Source: Pseudomonadota bacterium (GTDB lineage: Bacteria; Pseudomonadota; Alphaproteobacteria; Caulobacterales; Caulobacteraceae). Taken from it: a stretch of DNA of 30,649 bases. The notes under the pieces are model-generated. The model was given only the letters and a program-made list of their open reading frames with translations, was not told where the DNA came from and ran no database searches. This document shows, piece by piece, positions 16,144-24,446 of this stretch; the stretch's first letter is position 1, and every line of letters starts with the position of its first letter. A program made the translations under genes and the position numbers. The stretch lies in assembly GCA_023412655.1 (NCBI GenBank), contig JAEYNH010000055.1, forward strand, positions 1 to 30,649. The letters are read 5' to 3'.

Positions 16144-18984
16144 ATGAAGAGTGCAAGCCTTCGCGGCGTGCTGGCTGCTGGCGTGTCGTTCGGCGTGATC
16201 TGCGCCTTCGCGACGATGGCGTCGGCGCAGCCGAGTAATGTCATCGAGGAATTGGTCGTCACCGCGCAGAAGCGCGAAGAGGCGTTGCAGGACGTGCCCA
16301 TCGCGGTTTCGGCCTTCGACCAGAACGCCCTTGAAAGGTCCAAGATCGACGGCGGTCCGAACCTGGTGCTGGCCGTGCCGAACGTGAACTTCTCCAAGGG
16401 GAACTTCACCGGCTACAACTTTCAGATCCGCGGCATCGGCTCGAAGCTGGTGTCCGCCTCGGGCGATGCCGGCACGGGCATCCATCTGAACAACGCCCCG
16501 CTGATCGCCAACAACCTGTTCGAGACCGAGTTCTACGACATGGAGCGCGTCGAAGTGCTCCGCGGTCCCCAGGGCACGCTCTATGGGCGCAACGCCACCG
16601 GCGGCGTCGTGAACCTGATCACCGCCAAGCCGGTCGACACCTTCCAGGCCAACGCCCGGGCCGAGTACGGCAACTACAGCTCGATCAAGCTCCGCGGCAT
16701 GGTAAACGTGCCGCTCAGCGAGATGTTCGCCCTGCGGGTCGCCGGCAACTACCTGAAGCGGGACGGCTACGGCACCAACCTGGCCACCGGCAACGACGCG
16801 GACGACCGCGATCTTTGGGGAGCCCGCGCCACCCTGTCGTTCACGCCCAGCGACCGCTTCCGCAGCTGGCTGCTGTACGACCACTTCGAAGAGCACGACA
16901 ACCGCTCGCGGATCGGCAAGCAGCTCTGCACCAAGGACCCGGGCCCGGCGAATATCGGCGGCCTGGCCTACTCCGCCGTGCCGCCGATCGCCCAGATCCA
17001 GCGTGGCCTGTTCAGCCAGGGCTGCCTGCCCACGTCGCTGTATGATCCGAGCGCTCTCGGGACGGTCAATTCCCAGGGCACCCTCGGCGGCCTGTTCGGC
17101 GCCCTCGGCGGCTTCCAGACCGGCGATGCCTATGCCGGCAAGTTCCAGACCTCGGATCCCCGGGACATCGAGTCCCTCTTCGACCCGATCTACAAGTCGA
17201 AGACCGACATCTATGAGTTCCACGCCGAGTTCGACGTCAGCGACAGCCTGACGCTGAACTGGCTGAGCGCCTACACCTTCTACAAGCTCTACACACGGCA
17301 GGACTACAACCGGTACCTGCCCACCAGCACCTTCAACACGACCCCGAACCCGGTGAACGCCTTCGCCGCCGCGCCCATCCCCGGCGGCTACGGCGCCGTC
17401 TACGGCGCTCTGTTCCCCGGCGGCGTCATCAACGATCCGCAGAACGGGCCGCAGAACCGCTTCACGACCAGCGACATCTCTTCGGCCTATACCGAGCAGT
17501 GGAGCCACGAACTGCGGCTGCAGTCGTCGTTCGACGGGCCGCTGAACTACAGCGTCGGCGCCATGCTCACGAAGTACACGGCCGACACCGATTATTTCGT
17601 GATGTTCAACACGGGCACCGGGTACGTCCAGATCCAGAACCTGCTGGCGACGGGGAACCCGAACTGCGTCAGCGGCCCACCGTGTATCGCGGTGGACCCC
17701 AGCGCCGACCCGACCCGGCTCGGCCACAACTACTATGACAACTATACGCCCTATTCTCTGACGTCGTACGCCGGCTTCGGCGAGCTGTATTGGAACATGA
17801 GCGACACGTTCAAATGGACGCTCGGCCTCCGCTACACCGTCGACGACAAGCAGGTCGAGGCGTTCTCCGTGAACCTGAACCAGCCTGGCGTCGGCCCCAC
17901 GCCTGCCGGGACCCAGAAGGTGAAGTTCAAGGAAACCACCGGGCGGTTCGGCTTCGACTGGAAGCCGGAACTGGGCTTCACCAACGACACCCTGATCTAC
18001 GCCTTCTATTCACGCGGCTACAAGGCAGGGGGCCTGAACCCGCCCTTCAGTCCCGGCGTCGGCGTCGTGCCGGTCTCGGCGACCTTCGATCCAGAGTTCA
18101 TCAACGCCTACGAAATCGGCACGAAGAACACTCTGGCGAACGGCACCCTGCAACTGAACCTCACCGGGTTCTACTATGACTACAAGGGCTACCAGGTCTC
18201 GAAGATTATCAATCGGACCTCGATCAACGAGAACATCGACGCCCGAGTGATGGGCGCCGAGTTCGAGTCCATCTGGCAACCGCTGGATGGTCTGCGCTTC
18301 AACGCGGCGATCGGGTGGCTCGACACCAAGATCAAGGATGCGGACTCGATCGACACATTCAACCGGACCCAGAGCAATCCGGGCCTGGTGGTGATCAAGT
18401 CCAGCGCAGCCTCCAACTGCGTCGTTTCGACGGCGGCCGCGCAGACGGCTCTGGCGGTGGCCAACGGAGCGGTGCCCGGCACCACGCCGAACCCGTTCAA
18501 CCTGCTCGGTGTCTGCACCCTCGTGTCAGCGGCAGGCGCCGGCACGAACATCAACAACACGGGCGCGATCGCGGCCGGAACCAACGCCTTCGGCGGCCTG
18601 GTTTCGGAAGGGGTGCCGGTGGATCTGGACGGGAACGAACTGCCGAACTCGCCCGAGTGGACGGTCTCGCTGGGGGCCCAGTATACGTGGAACCTCGGGG
18701 ACTGGGACGCCACCCTGCGGGGCGACTACTACCACCAGAGCAAGACCTTCGCCCGGATCTATAACTCCGTGCCTGACCGGATCAAATCCTGGGAGAATGT
18801 GAACCTGACCTTGACGGTGAACAACCCGGATCTCGGCGTCGAAGTCGGGGCCTTCATCAAGAACGCCACCAACGAGGCGGCCATCACGGACTTCTACCTG
18901 ACCGACGACTCCTCCGGCCTGTTCCGGAACGTGTTCTACACGGAGCCGCGCACCTACGGCGTCTGGGTCTCGAAGTCGTTCTAG
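16144..18984 (+). CDS. TonB-dependent receptor (946 aa)
   Basis: Outer-membrane receptor with signal peptide (1-28, ending ASA before QPS), TonB-box-like IEELVVTAQKREE (34-46), plug domain (about 48-170) with RGPQGTLYGRN at 140-150 followed by ATGGVVNLIT, and a long barrel ending VSKSF with the terminal Phe needed for assembly. GGGAGGAA lies six to seven bases before ATG 16144, which decides this start against the open frame upstream. Three pairs of cysteines sit in regions that look like extracellular loops (KQLC...GCLP, NPNC...PPCI, SNCV...GVCT) and could form disulfides. Several loops are rich in Asn, Gly and Pro. The plug is of the type abundant in Caulobacterales and sphingomonads (LQDVPIAVSAF). 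Substrate unknown. An intrinsic terminator follows. Confidence 0.95.
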   Translation: MKSASLRGVLAAGVSFGVICAFATMASAQPSNVIEELVVTAQKREEALQDVPIAVSAFDQNALERSKIDGGPNLVLAVPNVNFSKGNFTGYNFQIRGIGSKLVSASGDAGTGIHLNNAPLIANNLFETEFYDMERVEVLRGPQGTLYGRNATGGVVNLITAKPVDTFQANARAEYGNYSSIKLRGMVNVPLSEMFALRVAGNYLKRDGYGTNLATGNDADDRDLWGARATLSFTPSDRFRSWLLYDHFEEHDNRSRIGKQLCTKDPGPANIGGLAYSAVPPIAQIQRGLFSQGCLPTSLYDPSALGTVNSQGTLGGLFGALGGFQTGDAYAGKFQTSDPRDIESLFDPIYKSKTDIYEFHAEFDVSDSLTLNWLSAYTFYKLYTRQDYNRYLPTSTFNTTPNPVNAFAAAPIPGGYGAVYGALFPGGVINDPQNGPQNRFTTSDISSAYTEQWSHELRLQSSFDGPLNYSVGAMLTKYTADTDYFVMFNTGTGYVQIQNLLATGNPNCVSGPPCIAVDPSADPTRLGHNYYDNYTPYSLTSYAGFGELYWNMSDTFKWTLGLRYTVDDKQVEAFSVNLNQPGVGPTPAGTQKVKFKETTGRFGFDWKPELGFTNDTLIYAFYSRGYKAGGLNPPFSPGVGVVPVSATFDPEFINAYEIGTKNTLANGTLQLNLTGFYYDYKGYQVSKIINRTSINENIDARVMGAEFESIWQPLDGLRFNAAIGWLDTKIKDADSIDTFNRTQSNPGLVVIKSSAASNCVVSTAAAQTALAVANGAVPGTTPNPFNLLGVCTLVSAAGAGTNINNTGAIAAGTNAFGGLVSEGVPVDLDGNELPNSPEWTVSLGAQYTWNLGDWDATLRGDYYHQSKTFARIYNSVPDRIKSWENVNLTLTVNNPDLGVEVGAFIKNATNEAAITDFYLTDDSSGLFRNVFYTEPRTYGVWVSKSF

Positions 18985-19002
18985 ACAAGTTTGGCCTGAA
19001 AG

Positions 19003-19032
19003 AGGGCGGCGGAGCGATCCGCCGCCCTTCTT
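19003..19032 (+). terminator. Intrinsic terminator of the first receptor gene
   Basis: A perfect 11-base stem, AGGGCGGCGGA (19003-19013) with its complement at 19018-19028, closed by GCGA, a GNRA tetraloop. A short T-rich run (TTCTT) follows. It begins 18 bases after the stop codon at 18984, so it should end transcription of that gene. Confidence 0.8.
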
Positions 19033-19339
19033 CATGCCTGTACGGCCCACTTCTTTGAGTCGGAAGTATGGGCGGACCTCAAGCGCTCCAAACAACGACG
19101 CCTTACGGCAATCCGCCTTGAGAAACCGACGTTCACTTTTGTGCAGCTGATTTGAAAGTGCGGTACTTCCGCAACAGAGCGGGAAAAGCGGCGCCGGAAC
19201 CGCTCAACTTAACAACGTCCAGTTGACGCCCCGGCGCGCGCCGCCGGAGGCTCCTGCCGTGAGCGCCTCCCCGCGCTCCCACCCAAAGATCAAACGACGA
19301 GCGGCGGCCTCGAGACCGCACGCCCAAGGGAGGAATTTC
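19033..19339 (+). promoter_or_regulatory. Upstream region of the second TonB-dependent receptor
   Basis: This 307-base stretch has no credible gene. It contains an inverted repeat with arms CACTTT and AAAGTG flanking CAGCTG (about 19136-19167), a GAGCGG/CCGCTC pair (about 19177-19205), and the CAACT/AGTTG site at 19204-19226. The ribosome-binding sequence GGGAGGAA directly precedes the start codon at 19340. The region is probably the receptor's promoter with regulator sites; only the symmetry is seen. Confidence 0.4.
19204..19226. promoter_or_regulatory. Inverted repeat resembling the acyl-CoA ligase operator
   Basis: Arms TCAACT (19204-19209) and AGTTGA (19221-19226) flank an 11-base spacer that starts TAAC. 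The ligase operator at 9004-9030 has the same inner arms CAACT/AGTTG, the same 11-base spacer length, and a spacer also starting TAAC. The resemblance suggests binding by the same dimeric regulator, although the outer bases differ and the inner GTTA half is lost here. Confidence 0.5.
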
Positions 19340-21832
19340 ATGTCTCAGTCCGCTCACGTGCGGAGTCTGCTCGCTGCGAGCGTCTCCGCCCTGGCCCTCG
19401 CGGCCATCGCCAGCCCTGTCGCGGCCCAGGATGGGGCGCCGGCCGCCACGCTGGACGAGCTGGTCGTCACCGCCGAGAAGCGCGAGCAGTCGCTGCAGGA
19501 CGTGCCGGTGGCCGTGTCCGCCTTCACCTCGCAGCGCCGTGACGTGGCCGGGATCACGGGCATCCAGGACTTCGTGAACTTCACGCCGGGAATGAACTAT
19601 TCCGGCACCGACCGGGTGAGCCTGCGGGGTGCGGGCCGCAACACCTTCTACATCGGCAACGACCCGGGCGTGGCGTCCTACTCGGACGGCTTCTACTCGG
19701 CCTCGTCGTCGGAGCTGTTCAAGACCCCGCTGTTTATCGAGCGGACCGAAATCCTGCGGGGCCCGCAGGGTACGCTGTACGGCCGCAACGCCATCGGCGG
19801 CGCCATCAACCAGATCTCCAAGCGTCCCAGCCAGGACTATAGCGGCGAGATCCGGGCGCTGTACGGCAACTACGACCGCTATCGTATCGAGGGGGCGGTG
19901 TCCCTTCCGGTCGCGGACAACCTGCGCTTCAAGATCGGCGCGAGCCACGAGGATCAGAGCAAGGGCTTCATCAAGAACATCGGCCCGGCCAACGACGGCG
20001 CGACCATCAAGCGCAGCTACTACGAGTTCATGCTCGAGGCGGAGCCGACCGAGAACCTCGACATCTTCGTCCGCTACAACCGCTCGGTCTGGGACGACAC
20101 CCTGGGGGTGGGCGATCGCCTGGCCAATCTGGTGACGCCCTACGACACCACCCGCGTCTTCGGGCCGATCGGGCAGCTGCAGATCAACCCGCAGCTCGGC
20201 TACACGACCCCGAACCCAGGCGTGCTCGACCCCTATGTGATGAACACCAACACGGACGGTTACGGGCAGCTGCGCGGCAACCACGTCATCACCACGACCG
20301 TCACCTACGACCTGGGCTTTGCCGACCTGCGCTACACCGGCGGCTTCCAGCAGTACAATTACCAGACCGGCGGCGACTACGATCAGACGAGCCGCACGAC
20401 CCCCATCGTGGGCATCCTGCCAACGCCGTACTTCCCGACGCAGACCACCGACTTCAACGAGCACAAGCGGTACTACTCGAACGAGATCAACCTGACCTCG
20501 AACGGAGACGGTCCGCTGCGCTGGATCCTCGGCCTCTATCAGTACGAGGAAGAGTACAAGCAGCGCGTGCAGCTCGCGAACCCGAACCAGCCGCAGCTGC
20601 GCAACCCGATCAGCGCCCTGACCGGCACGGCGGCGGCGGCGAACCCCGCCGGCAACTTCGCGGACAGCCAGGCGAGGCTGAACTCCAAGGCCTACGCCGT
20701 GTTCGGCCAGGCGACCTATCAGTTCAACGACCAGTTCGCCCTGACCGGCGGCCTTCGCTACACCAAGGACAAGAAGGATGGCTGGGAGTCACAGCGGCTG
20801 GTGATCCTGTCGCCGACCCTGCCGCCCGGTCCCGCCGCAGGCCTGGTGGCGCTCGACGTCTCGACGGATTTGGACGGCAACCCGCTCAACGGCGCCCAGA
20901 ACAGCCGGGAACTTAAGGACAGCTGGGACGCCGTCACCGGCGTGCTGAACCTGGACTGGACCCCGGACGCGGACACCCTGGGCTATGCGAAGTACAGCCG
21001 CGGCTACAAGTCGGGCGGCTTCCTGCTCGGCACCCTCGCCCCGGACCCCGAAGCGGACAAGGAGCAGGTCGACGCCTTTGAGGTTGGCCTCAAGAAGACC
21101 TTCGCCGGCCGGTTCCAGCTCAACGCGGCGGCCTTCTACAACGACTATCAGGGCCTGCAGCTGAACCTGTCGCAGCTCAACGCGGCCGGCACCGCGGCGG
21201 CGAACAATTTCGTCAACGTCGACGCCGAGGCCTACGGCCTGGAACTGGAAGCGATCTGGCGGCCCGTGGCCAACCTCGACCTCTCGGCGAGCTACGGCTA
21301 CCTGCACACCGAGATCACCTCGGGCTGCTGCTTCTATGACCCGGCCGACCCCGGCGCGCTCGACCCCAACGCCACGCCCTCGGGCGGGGTGGCCATGTCG
21401 AACGGCACCCGGCTGGTGTTCCAGACCCTCGAGGGCTCGCGGATCTACCAGTCGCCGAAGCACAAGTTCGCCGGCAACGCGAACTACAGCTTCCACTTCA
21501 GCGCCGGCTCGCTGATCCTCTCGGGCACCTACACCTGGACGGACAAGACCTACTACCAGCCGTTCAAGAGCGAAGTGAACCGGGTCAAGGCCTACGACGT
21601 GACCGACTTCCGGGTTCTCTGGAACGATGCGGATGACCGGTACACGCTGATCGGCTTCGTGAAGAACGCCTTCGACAACCGCGGCTTCACCTCGAACGGC
21701 TCGACAACGCCGACGGCCATCTTCGACAGCCCCAACCCGGGCGTGACCTCGCTGGTGCAGACCCGCACGGCCATCACCCGCGGCCTCATTCAGCCCCGCA
21801 CCTACGGGGTGGAGCTGCAGTACCGCTTCTAG
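19340..21832 (+). CDS. TonB-dependent receptor (830 aa)
   Basis: Outer-membrane receptor with signal peptide (1-29, ending PVAA before QDG), TonB-box-like LDELVVTAEKREQ (38-50), plug with RGPQGTLYGRN at residues 140-150, the same numbering as in the upstream receptor, then AIGGAINQISKRP. The barrel ends in YGVELQYRF with the terminal aromatic residue. GGGAGGAA before ATG 19340 supports the start. The two neighbouring receptors share N-terminal layout but differ in barrel length and loops, consistent with paralogues for different substrates. Adjacent cysteines occur in SGCCFYDP of one loop. The promoter region carries the CAACT/AGTTG inverted repeat. An intrinsic terminator follows. No substrate can be deduced; a lipid-related one is only hinted at by the possible shared operator. 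Confidence 0.95.
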   Translation: MSQSAHVRSLLAASVSALALAAIASPVAAQDGAPAATLDELVVTAEKREQSLQDVPVAVSAFTSQRRDVAGITGIQDFVNFTPGMNYSGTDRVSLRGAGRNTFYIGNDPGVASYSDGFYSASSSELFKTPLFIERTEILRGPQGTLYGRNAIGGAINQISKRPSQDYSGEIRALYGNYDRYRIEGAVSLPVADNLRFKIGASHEDQSKGFIKNIGPANDGATIKRSYYEFMLEAEPTENLDIFVRYNRSVWDDTLGVGDRLANLVTPYDTTRVFGPIGQLQINPQLGYTTPNPGVLDPYVMNTNTDGYGQLRGNHVITTTVTYDLGFADLRYTGGFQQYNYQTGGDYDQTSRTTPIVGILPTPYFPTQTTDFNEHKRYYSNEINLTSNGDGPLRWILGLYQYEEEYKQRVQLANPNQPQLRNPISALTGTAAAANPAGNFADSQARLNSKAYAVFGQATYQFNDQFALTGGLRYTKDKKDGWESQRLVILSPTLPPGPAAGLVALDVSTDLDGNPLNGAQNSRELKDSWDAVTGVLNLDWTPDADTLGYAKYSRGYKSGGFLLGTLAPDPEADKEQVDAFEVGLKKTFAGRFQLNAAAFYNDYQGLQLNLSQLNAAGTAAANNFVNVDAEAYGLELEAIWRPVANLDLSASYGYLHTEITSGCCFYDPADPGALDPNATPSGGVAMSNGTRLVFQTLEGSRIYQSPKHKFAGNANYSFHFSAGSLILSGTYTWTDKTYYQPFKSEVNRVKAYDVTDFRVLWNDADDRYTLIGFVKNAFDNRGFTSNGSTTPTAIFDSPNPGVTSLVQTRTAITRGLIQPRTYGVELQYRF

Positions 21833-21863
21833 TTTCGGCGCGTTTCCTCCCATTTGCGCCACT

Positions 21864-21896
21864 GGCCGGCAGAGCGATCTGCCGGCCTTCTTTTTG
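21864..21896 (+). terminator. Intrinsic terminator of the second receptor gene
   Basis: A perfect 10-base stem, GGCCGGCAGA (21864-21873) with its complement at 21878-21887, closed by GCGA, the same GNRA loop as the terminator at 19003. A strong run TTCTTTTT follows. It starts 32 bases after the stop codon at 21832. Confidence 0.88.
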
Positions 21897-21985
21897 CCCG
21901 CAGTCATCGGTTGCGGCGCTTAACCTATGTGCAAGTCCCGACCGCCATAGTGGTTCGGCCCAGTCCTCGAAAGCCTCGCGGCGCC

Positions 21986-23101
21986 ATGTCCCTGCCTGAG
22001 TACTTCTTCGAGCGCGTCAGCGCCGACATCCGGCAGCAGTTGGACGGCGTACAGGCCCTGGCCGAACGGCTGGCCGATCGTCGTCTGGCGCCCGACGCCC
22101 AAGCCTGCGTCGAGGGCATCACCGAAGCGGCTGTGGGTCTGCGCCGCCTGCTCGACAGCCTCTCCGACCTTCGCACCGCATCCCGCGCGCCGCCGAAGCT
22201 GATCCTGGCGCCCGTGCGCCTGCGCGAAATGGCTGACGAACTTCAGGAGGCGTGGGCGCGCCGCGCCGGCTCGGCCGGCGTGACCCTGCTCGTGTCCTAC
22301 GATGGCGGTCCGGAAGCTTGCGCCCTGGTGGACAGGGGGCGGCTGCTGCAGGTCTTCGACGGGCTGATCAGCGAGGCGATCGGCCCGCGCAGCCGCGGCG
22401 CGGTGGAGGTGACGCTGCGGGTAACGAACGCCGCCATCGGCCTGCGACTGGAGGGCCGCGTGCGCGGCGCGCGGCACGAGGCCCAGCCTGAGGAGCGGTC
22501 GAGCCACGACACCGAGAGCCGCATACGCGCCATCGACCAGCGCCTCGGCCTGGAGGCGGCGATCTCGGCTGCGCTCGCCCAAACGGTGCTGGAGGCGATG
22601 GGGGGCGTGCTCACCCGGGAGACGGGCTCCGGGGCCTTCGAAATCCTGGGTTTCACGCTCGAGGTCCCCCGGGCGGTTGTGGCGGAACCCGAGCCGCACC
22701 TTTCGGCGCCTAGGACGGCGCATGTGCTCGTGGTCGACGACAACGCCACCAACCGGATGGTCGCCCAGAGCCTCGTCGAGATGTTCGACTGCACCTCCGA
22801 AGCGGCCGAGGACGGCTTGGCGGCGGTGGAGGCCGTGCGCAGCGGCCGCTTCGACTTGGTGCTCATGGACATCCGCATGCCGCAGATGGACGGCGTGGCG
22901 GCGACGCGGGCGATCCGCAGCATGCCCGCGCCGGTGGGTATGATCCCTATCATCGCCCTGACGGCCAACGCCGATGCAGAGGACGCGCAGGGCTATCTGG
23001 CCGCGGGCATGAACGCCGTGGTCGAAAAGCCGATGAAGCCCGAACAACTGCTCCAGGCCTTGCACGACGCCCTGGGCGAGCCTGCGGAAGACGCAGCCTA
23101 G
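21986..23101 (+). CDS. Degenerate hybrid histidine kinase with intact receiver domain
   Basis: A 371-residue cytoplasmic protein. Residues 10-65 align by eye with a HisKA dimerisation helix, but the H-box SHEIRTPLNGV reads SADIRQQLDGV, with Ala13 where the phosphorylated His should be. Residues 75-230 look like a HATPase domain (LVDRGRLLQVFDGLISEAI; EAMGGVLTRETGSGAFEI...FTLEVP), yet the N-box Asn of LSNAIKF is Glu130 and the glycine-rich ATP lid is reduced to DQRLGLE. The C-terminal receiver (about 246-363) is complete: Asp251-Asp252, LVLMDIRMPQMDG with Asp295, LTANA, and Lys348 in EKPMKP. It probably receives phosphate from another protein and acts as a scaffold or regulator. ATG 21986 is where homology begins; the frame is open further upstream, over the terminator. 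Confidence 0.85.
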   Translation: MSLPEYFFERVSADIRQQLDGVQALAERLADRRLAPDAQACVEGITEAAVGLRRLLDSLSDLRTASRAPPKLILAPVRLREMADELQEAWARRAGSAGVTLLVSYDGGPEACALVDRGRLLQVFDGLISEAIGPRSRGAVEVTLRVTNAAIGLRLEGRVRGARHEAQPEERSSHDTESRIRAIDQRLGLEAAISAALAQTVLEAMGGVLTRETGSGAFEILGFTLEVPRAVVAEPEPHLSAPRTAHVLVVDDNATNRMVAQSLVEMFDCTSEAAEDGLAAVEAVRSGRFDLVLMDIRMPQMDGVAATRAIRSMPAPVGMIPIIALTANADAEDAQGYLAAGMNAVVEKPMKPEQLLQALHDALGEPAEDAA

Positions 23102-23145
23102 GCCGCTGAGGAACAGCATCGCAATCGCAACTAAACGACTGCACC

Positions 23146-23263
23146 GTTCCAACCAGCCGCAGGATCAGCGCCTTCAAAAGGTCTCCGGCCCGCGAGGCGG
23201 GGAAGAATCTGGGGCGGACTATGGATTCACCGCCTCGCGAATAGCTCTGCCGGTCGTTGGAAC
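23146..23263. repeat. Nested inverted-repeat element between convergent genes
   Basis: A 118-base element. Its ends are imperfect inverted repeats: GTTCCAAC at 23146-23153 and GTTGGAAC at 23256-23263, with 14 of 17 bases matching when each end is read inwards. Inside lies a perfect pair CGCGAGGCGG (23191-23200) and CCGCCTCGCG (23230-23239). It sits between the stops of convergent genes and could act as a bidirectional terminator or be a small non-autonomous mobile element. I see no clear target-site duplication. Parts (AATCTGGGGC, CTATGGATTC, CCGG..GTTGG.AC) recur in degenerate form at 24346-24410. Confidence 0.6.
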
Positions 23264-23264
23264 A

Positions 23265-24209
23265 TCAGGCGCCGGGCGCCAGCCGCTGTTCGATGCGGCG
23301 GGCGGTGGCCGGGTCGGCGGAGGCGCGGGCGGCGGTCAGCAGGTCTTCGCGGGCCTGGGCCACCCACCCCGCCGCCATCGCCTCGATCTCCGCCGGGTCC
23401 GGGGCCCGGTCCAAGTCGGGAAACAGGGCCGCAAATCTCGCCTCGGCGGGCGATCGGGCGGCGCGCTCGGCCTGACGCTCGGCCTGCATGGCGCGCAGGA
23501 TCGCATCCGCGACCTGCCGCACATCGATCTGGGCCGCAAGATCGGCGGCTTCGTCCCAGGCGCGGGCGGCGGTGAGGATGGAAAGGCGGCCGAGCGGCCC
23601 CACCCCGCGGTCGAGGTCGGCGACGCCGCGGGCCGCCTGCAGTTCGCCCAGGTCGGCATAGGCGCCGGCCAGGGGCGCGAGCTCCACGCCGATGATCGGG
23701 TCCGGCCGCAGGGCGACGAGCTCGGCCTTCCAGGCGTCCGCCGCAGCCAGGGCCAGGGCGCGCGACGGCCGGGGACCCTCCGGGGACTCCACCCCGCGCC
23801 AGCGGGCGATGAGGGCGGCATAGGCCACGGTTCTGGGCGAGACCGCCTGCATCTCGGCCATCAGGCGCGGCATGATGGGCATGCGCCCCTCCAGGGCGAG
23901 GATCGGGCGCAAGGCCGCCGCGGGATCGATCCCGGACGCCTCCGCCCGGATGGCGGCCTCCACCGCGTCGTCCGCGGCCTGGTGTTCGCGGGTGAACCTG
24001 TCGAACAGGGCGCCCGGGTCCAACGTACCCGCCGCGCGCCGCTGCTCCTGCTCGCGCAGAACCTCTTCCATGGCGTCGAGCGCCTCGGGCGATGGCGGCT
24101 GGCCCGGGGTTTGGCCAAGGCTCTGACCAGGGGCTTGAGGCGCGGGCTGGGCGCGGGCCGCACCCCCTGCGGCGAGGAGAAGCAGAAGGGGAAGGATCGC
24201 GGCTCGCAT
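23265..24209 (-). CDS. Exported hypothetical protein, helical and Ala-rich
   Basis: A 314-residue protein with a clear Sec signal peptide (MRAAILPLLLLLAAGGAARA before QPAP). A low-complexity Pro/Gln stretch (QPAPQAPGQSLGQTPGQPPS) follows. The rest is mainly charged and Ala-rich helix: EVLREQEQRRAAG near 48-60, REHQAADDAVEAAIRAEA near 74-91, LALAAADAWKAELVAL near 150-165, and ILRAMQAERQAERAARS near 238-255. No enzyme motif or Cys is visible. A periplasmic helical, TPR-like protein is plausible but unproven. It starts at ATG 24209 with a weak upstream purine run, and converges on the pseudo-kinase gene across the nested inverted-repeat element. Confidence 0.8.
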   Translation of the reverse strand: MRAAILPLLLLLAAGGAARAQPAPQAPGQSLGQTPGQPPSPEALDAMEEVLREQEQRRAAGTLDPGALFDRFTREHQAADDAVEAAIRAEASGIDPAAALRPILALEGRMPIMPRLMAEMQAVSPRTVAYAALIARWRGVESPEGPRPSRALALAAADAWKAELVALRPDPIIGVELAPLAGAYADLGELQAARGVADLDRGVGPLGRLSILTAARAWDEAADLAAQIDVRQVADAILRAMQAERQAERAARSPAEARFAALFPDLDRAPDPAEIEAMAAGWVAQAREDLLTAARASADPATARRIEQRLAPGA

Positions 24210-24298
24210 AACGCCACTCTGGCAAAGCTTGGGGCGACTTGCCAGCAGTCGAGGCTGTGGCCTTGCGCCACGCCCGGGGGACCGCGGGCGGCCTTAAG

Positions 24299-24352
24299 CC
24301 CCCTCCACCGCCTTCGGCGGTCCCCCTCCCCCGCGGGGCGGGGGAGGATCTG
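24299..24352. repeat. Palindromic intergenic repeat, copy 1
   Basis: A two-hairpin element. Hairpin one pairs ACCGCC with GGCGGT around TTC (24307-24321). Hairpin two pairs CCTCCCCCGC with GCGGGGGAGG around GGG (24325-24347). GATCTGGGGC follows. It lies in the divergent region between the exported hypothetical gene and the Cys-rich gene. The same unit is found at 25005 and 25658 in the same orientation, as expected for a dispersed REP-like element. Confidence 0.8.
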
Positions 24353-24423
24353 GGGCCTCGCGGGGCGGGGACCTGAGGCGAACTGTGGATTCGCTACCGG
24401 AGGTTGGTACACGCGGGCGCTTC

Positions 24424-24438
24424 GTTCTGGTTCTGTTC
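24424..24438 (+). promoter_or_regulatory. LexA-like (SOS) box
   Basis: GTTC at 24424-24427 and GTTC at 24435-24438 are separated by exactly seven bases, the direct-repeat consensus of alphaproteobacterial LexA sites. It ends eight bases before ATG 24447, so a bound repressor would block the start region. A chance match in 30 kb is possible. Confidence 0.45.
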
Positions 24439-24446
24439 TTGCCGTT

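Noticed and set aside
19196..19219. GGAAC-N15-CGTC before the second TonB-dependent receptor
   Set aside because: Same shortfall as at 13314. CGTC is very common in this GC-rich sequence, so two matches are not strong evidence.
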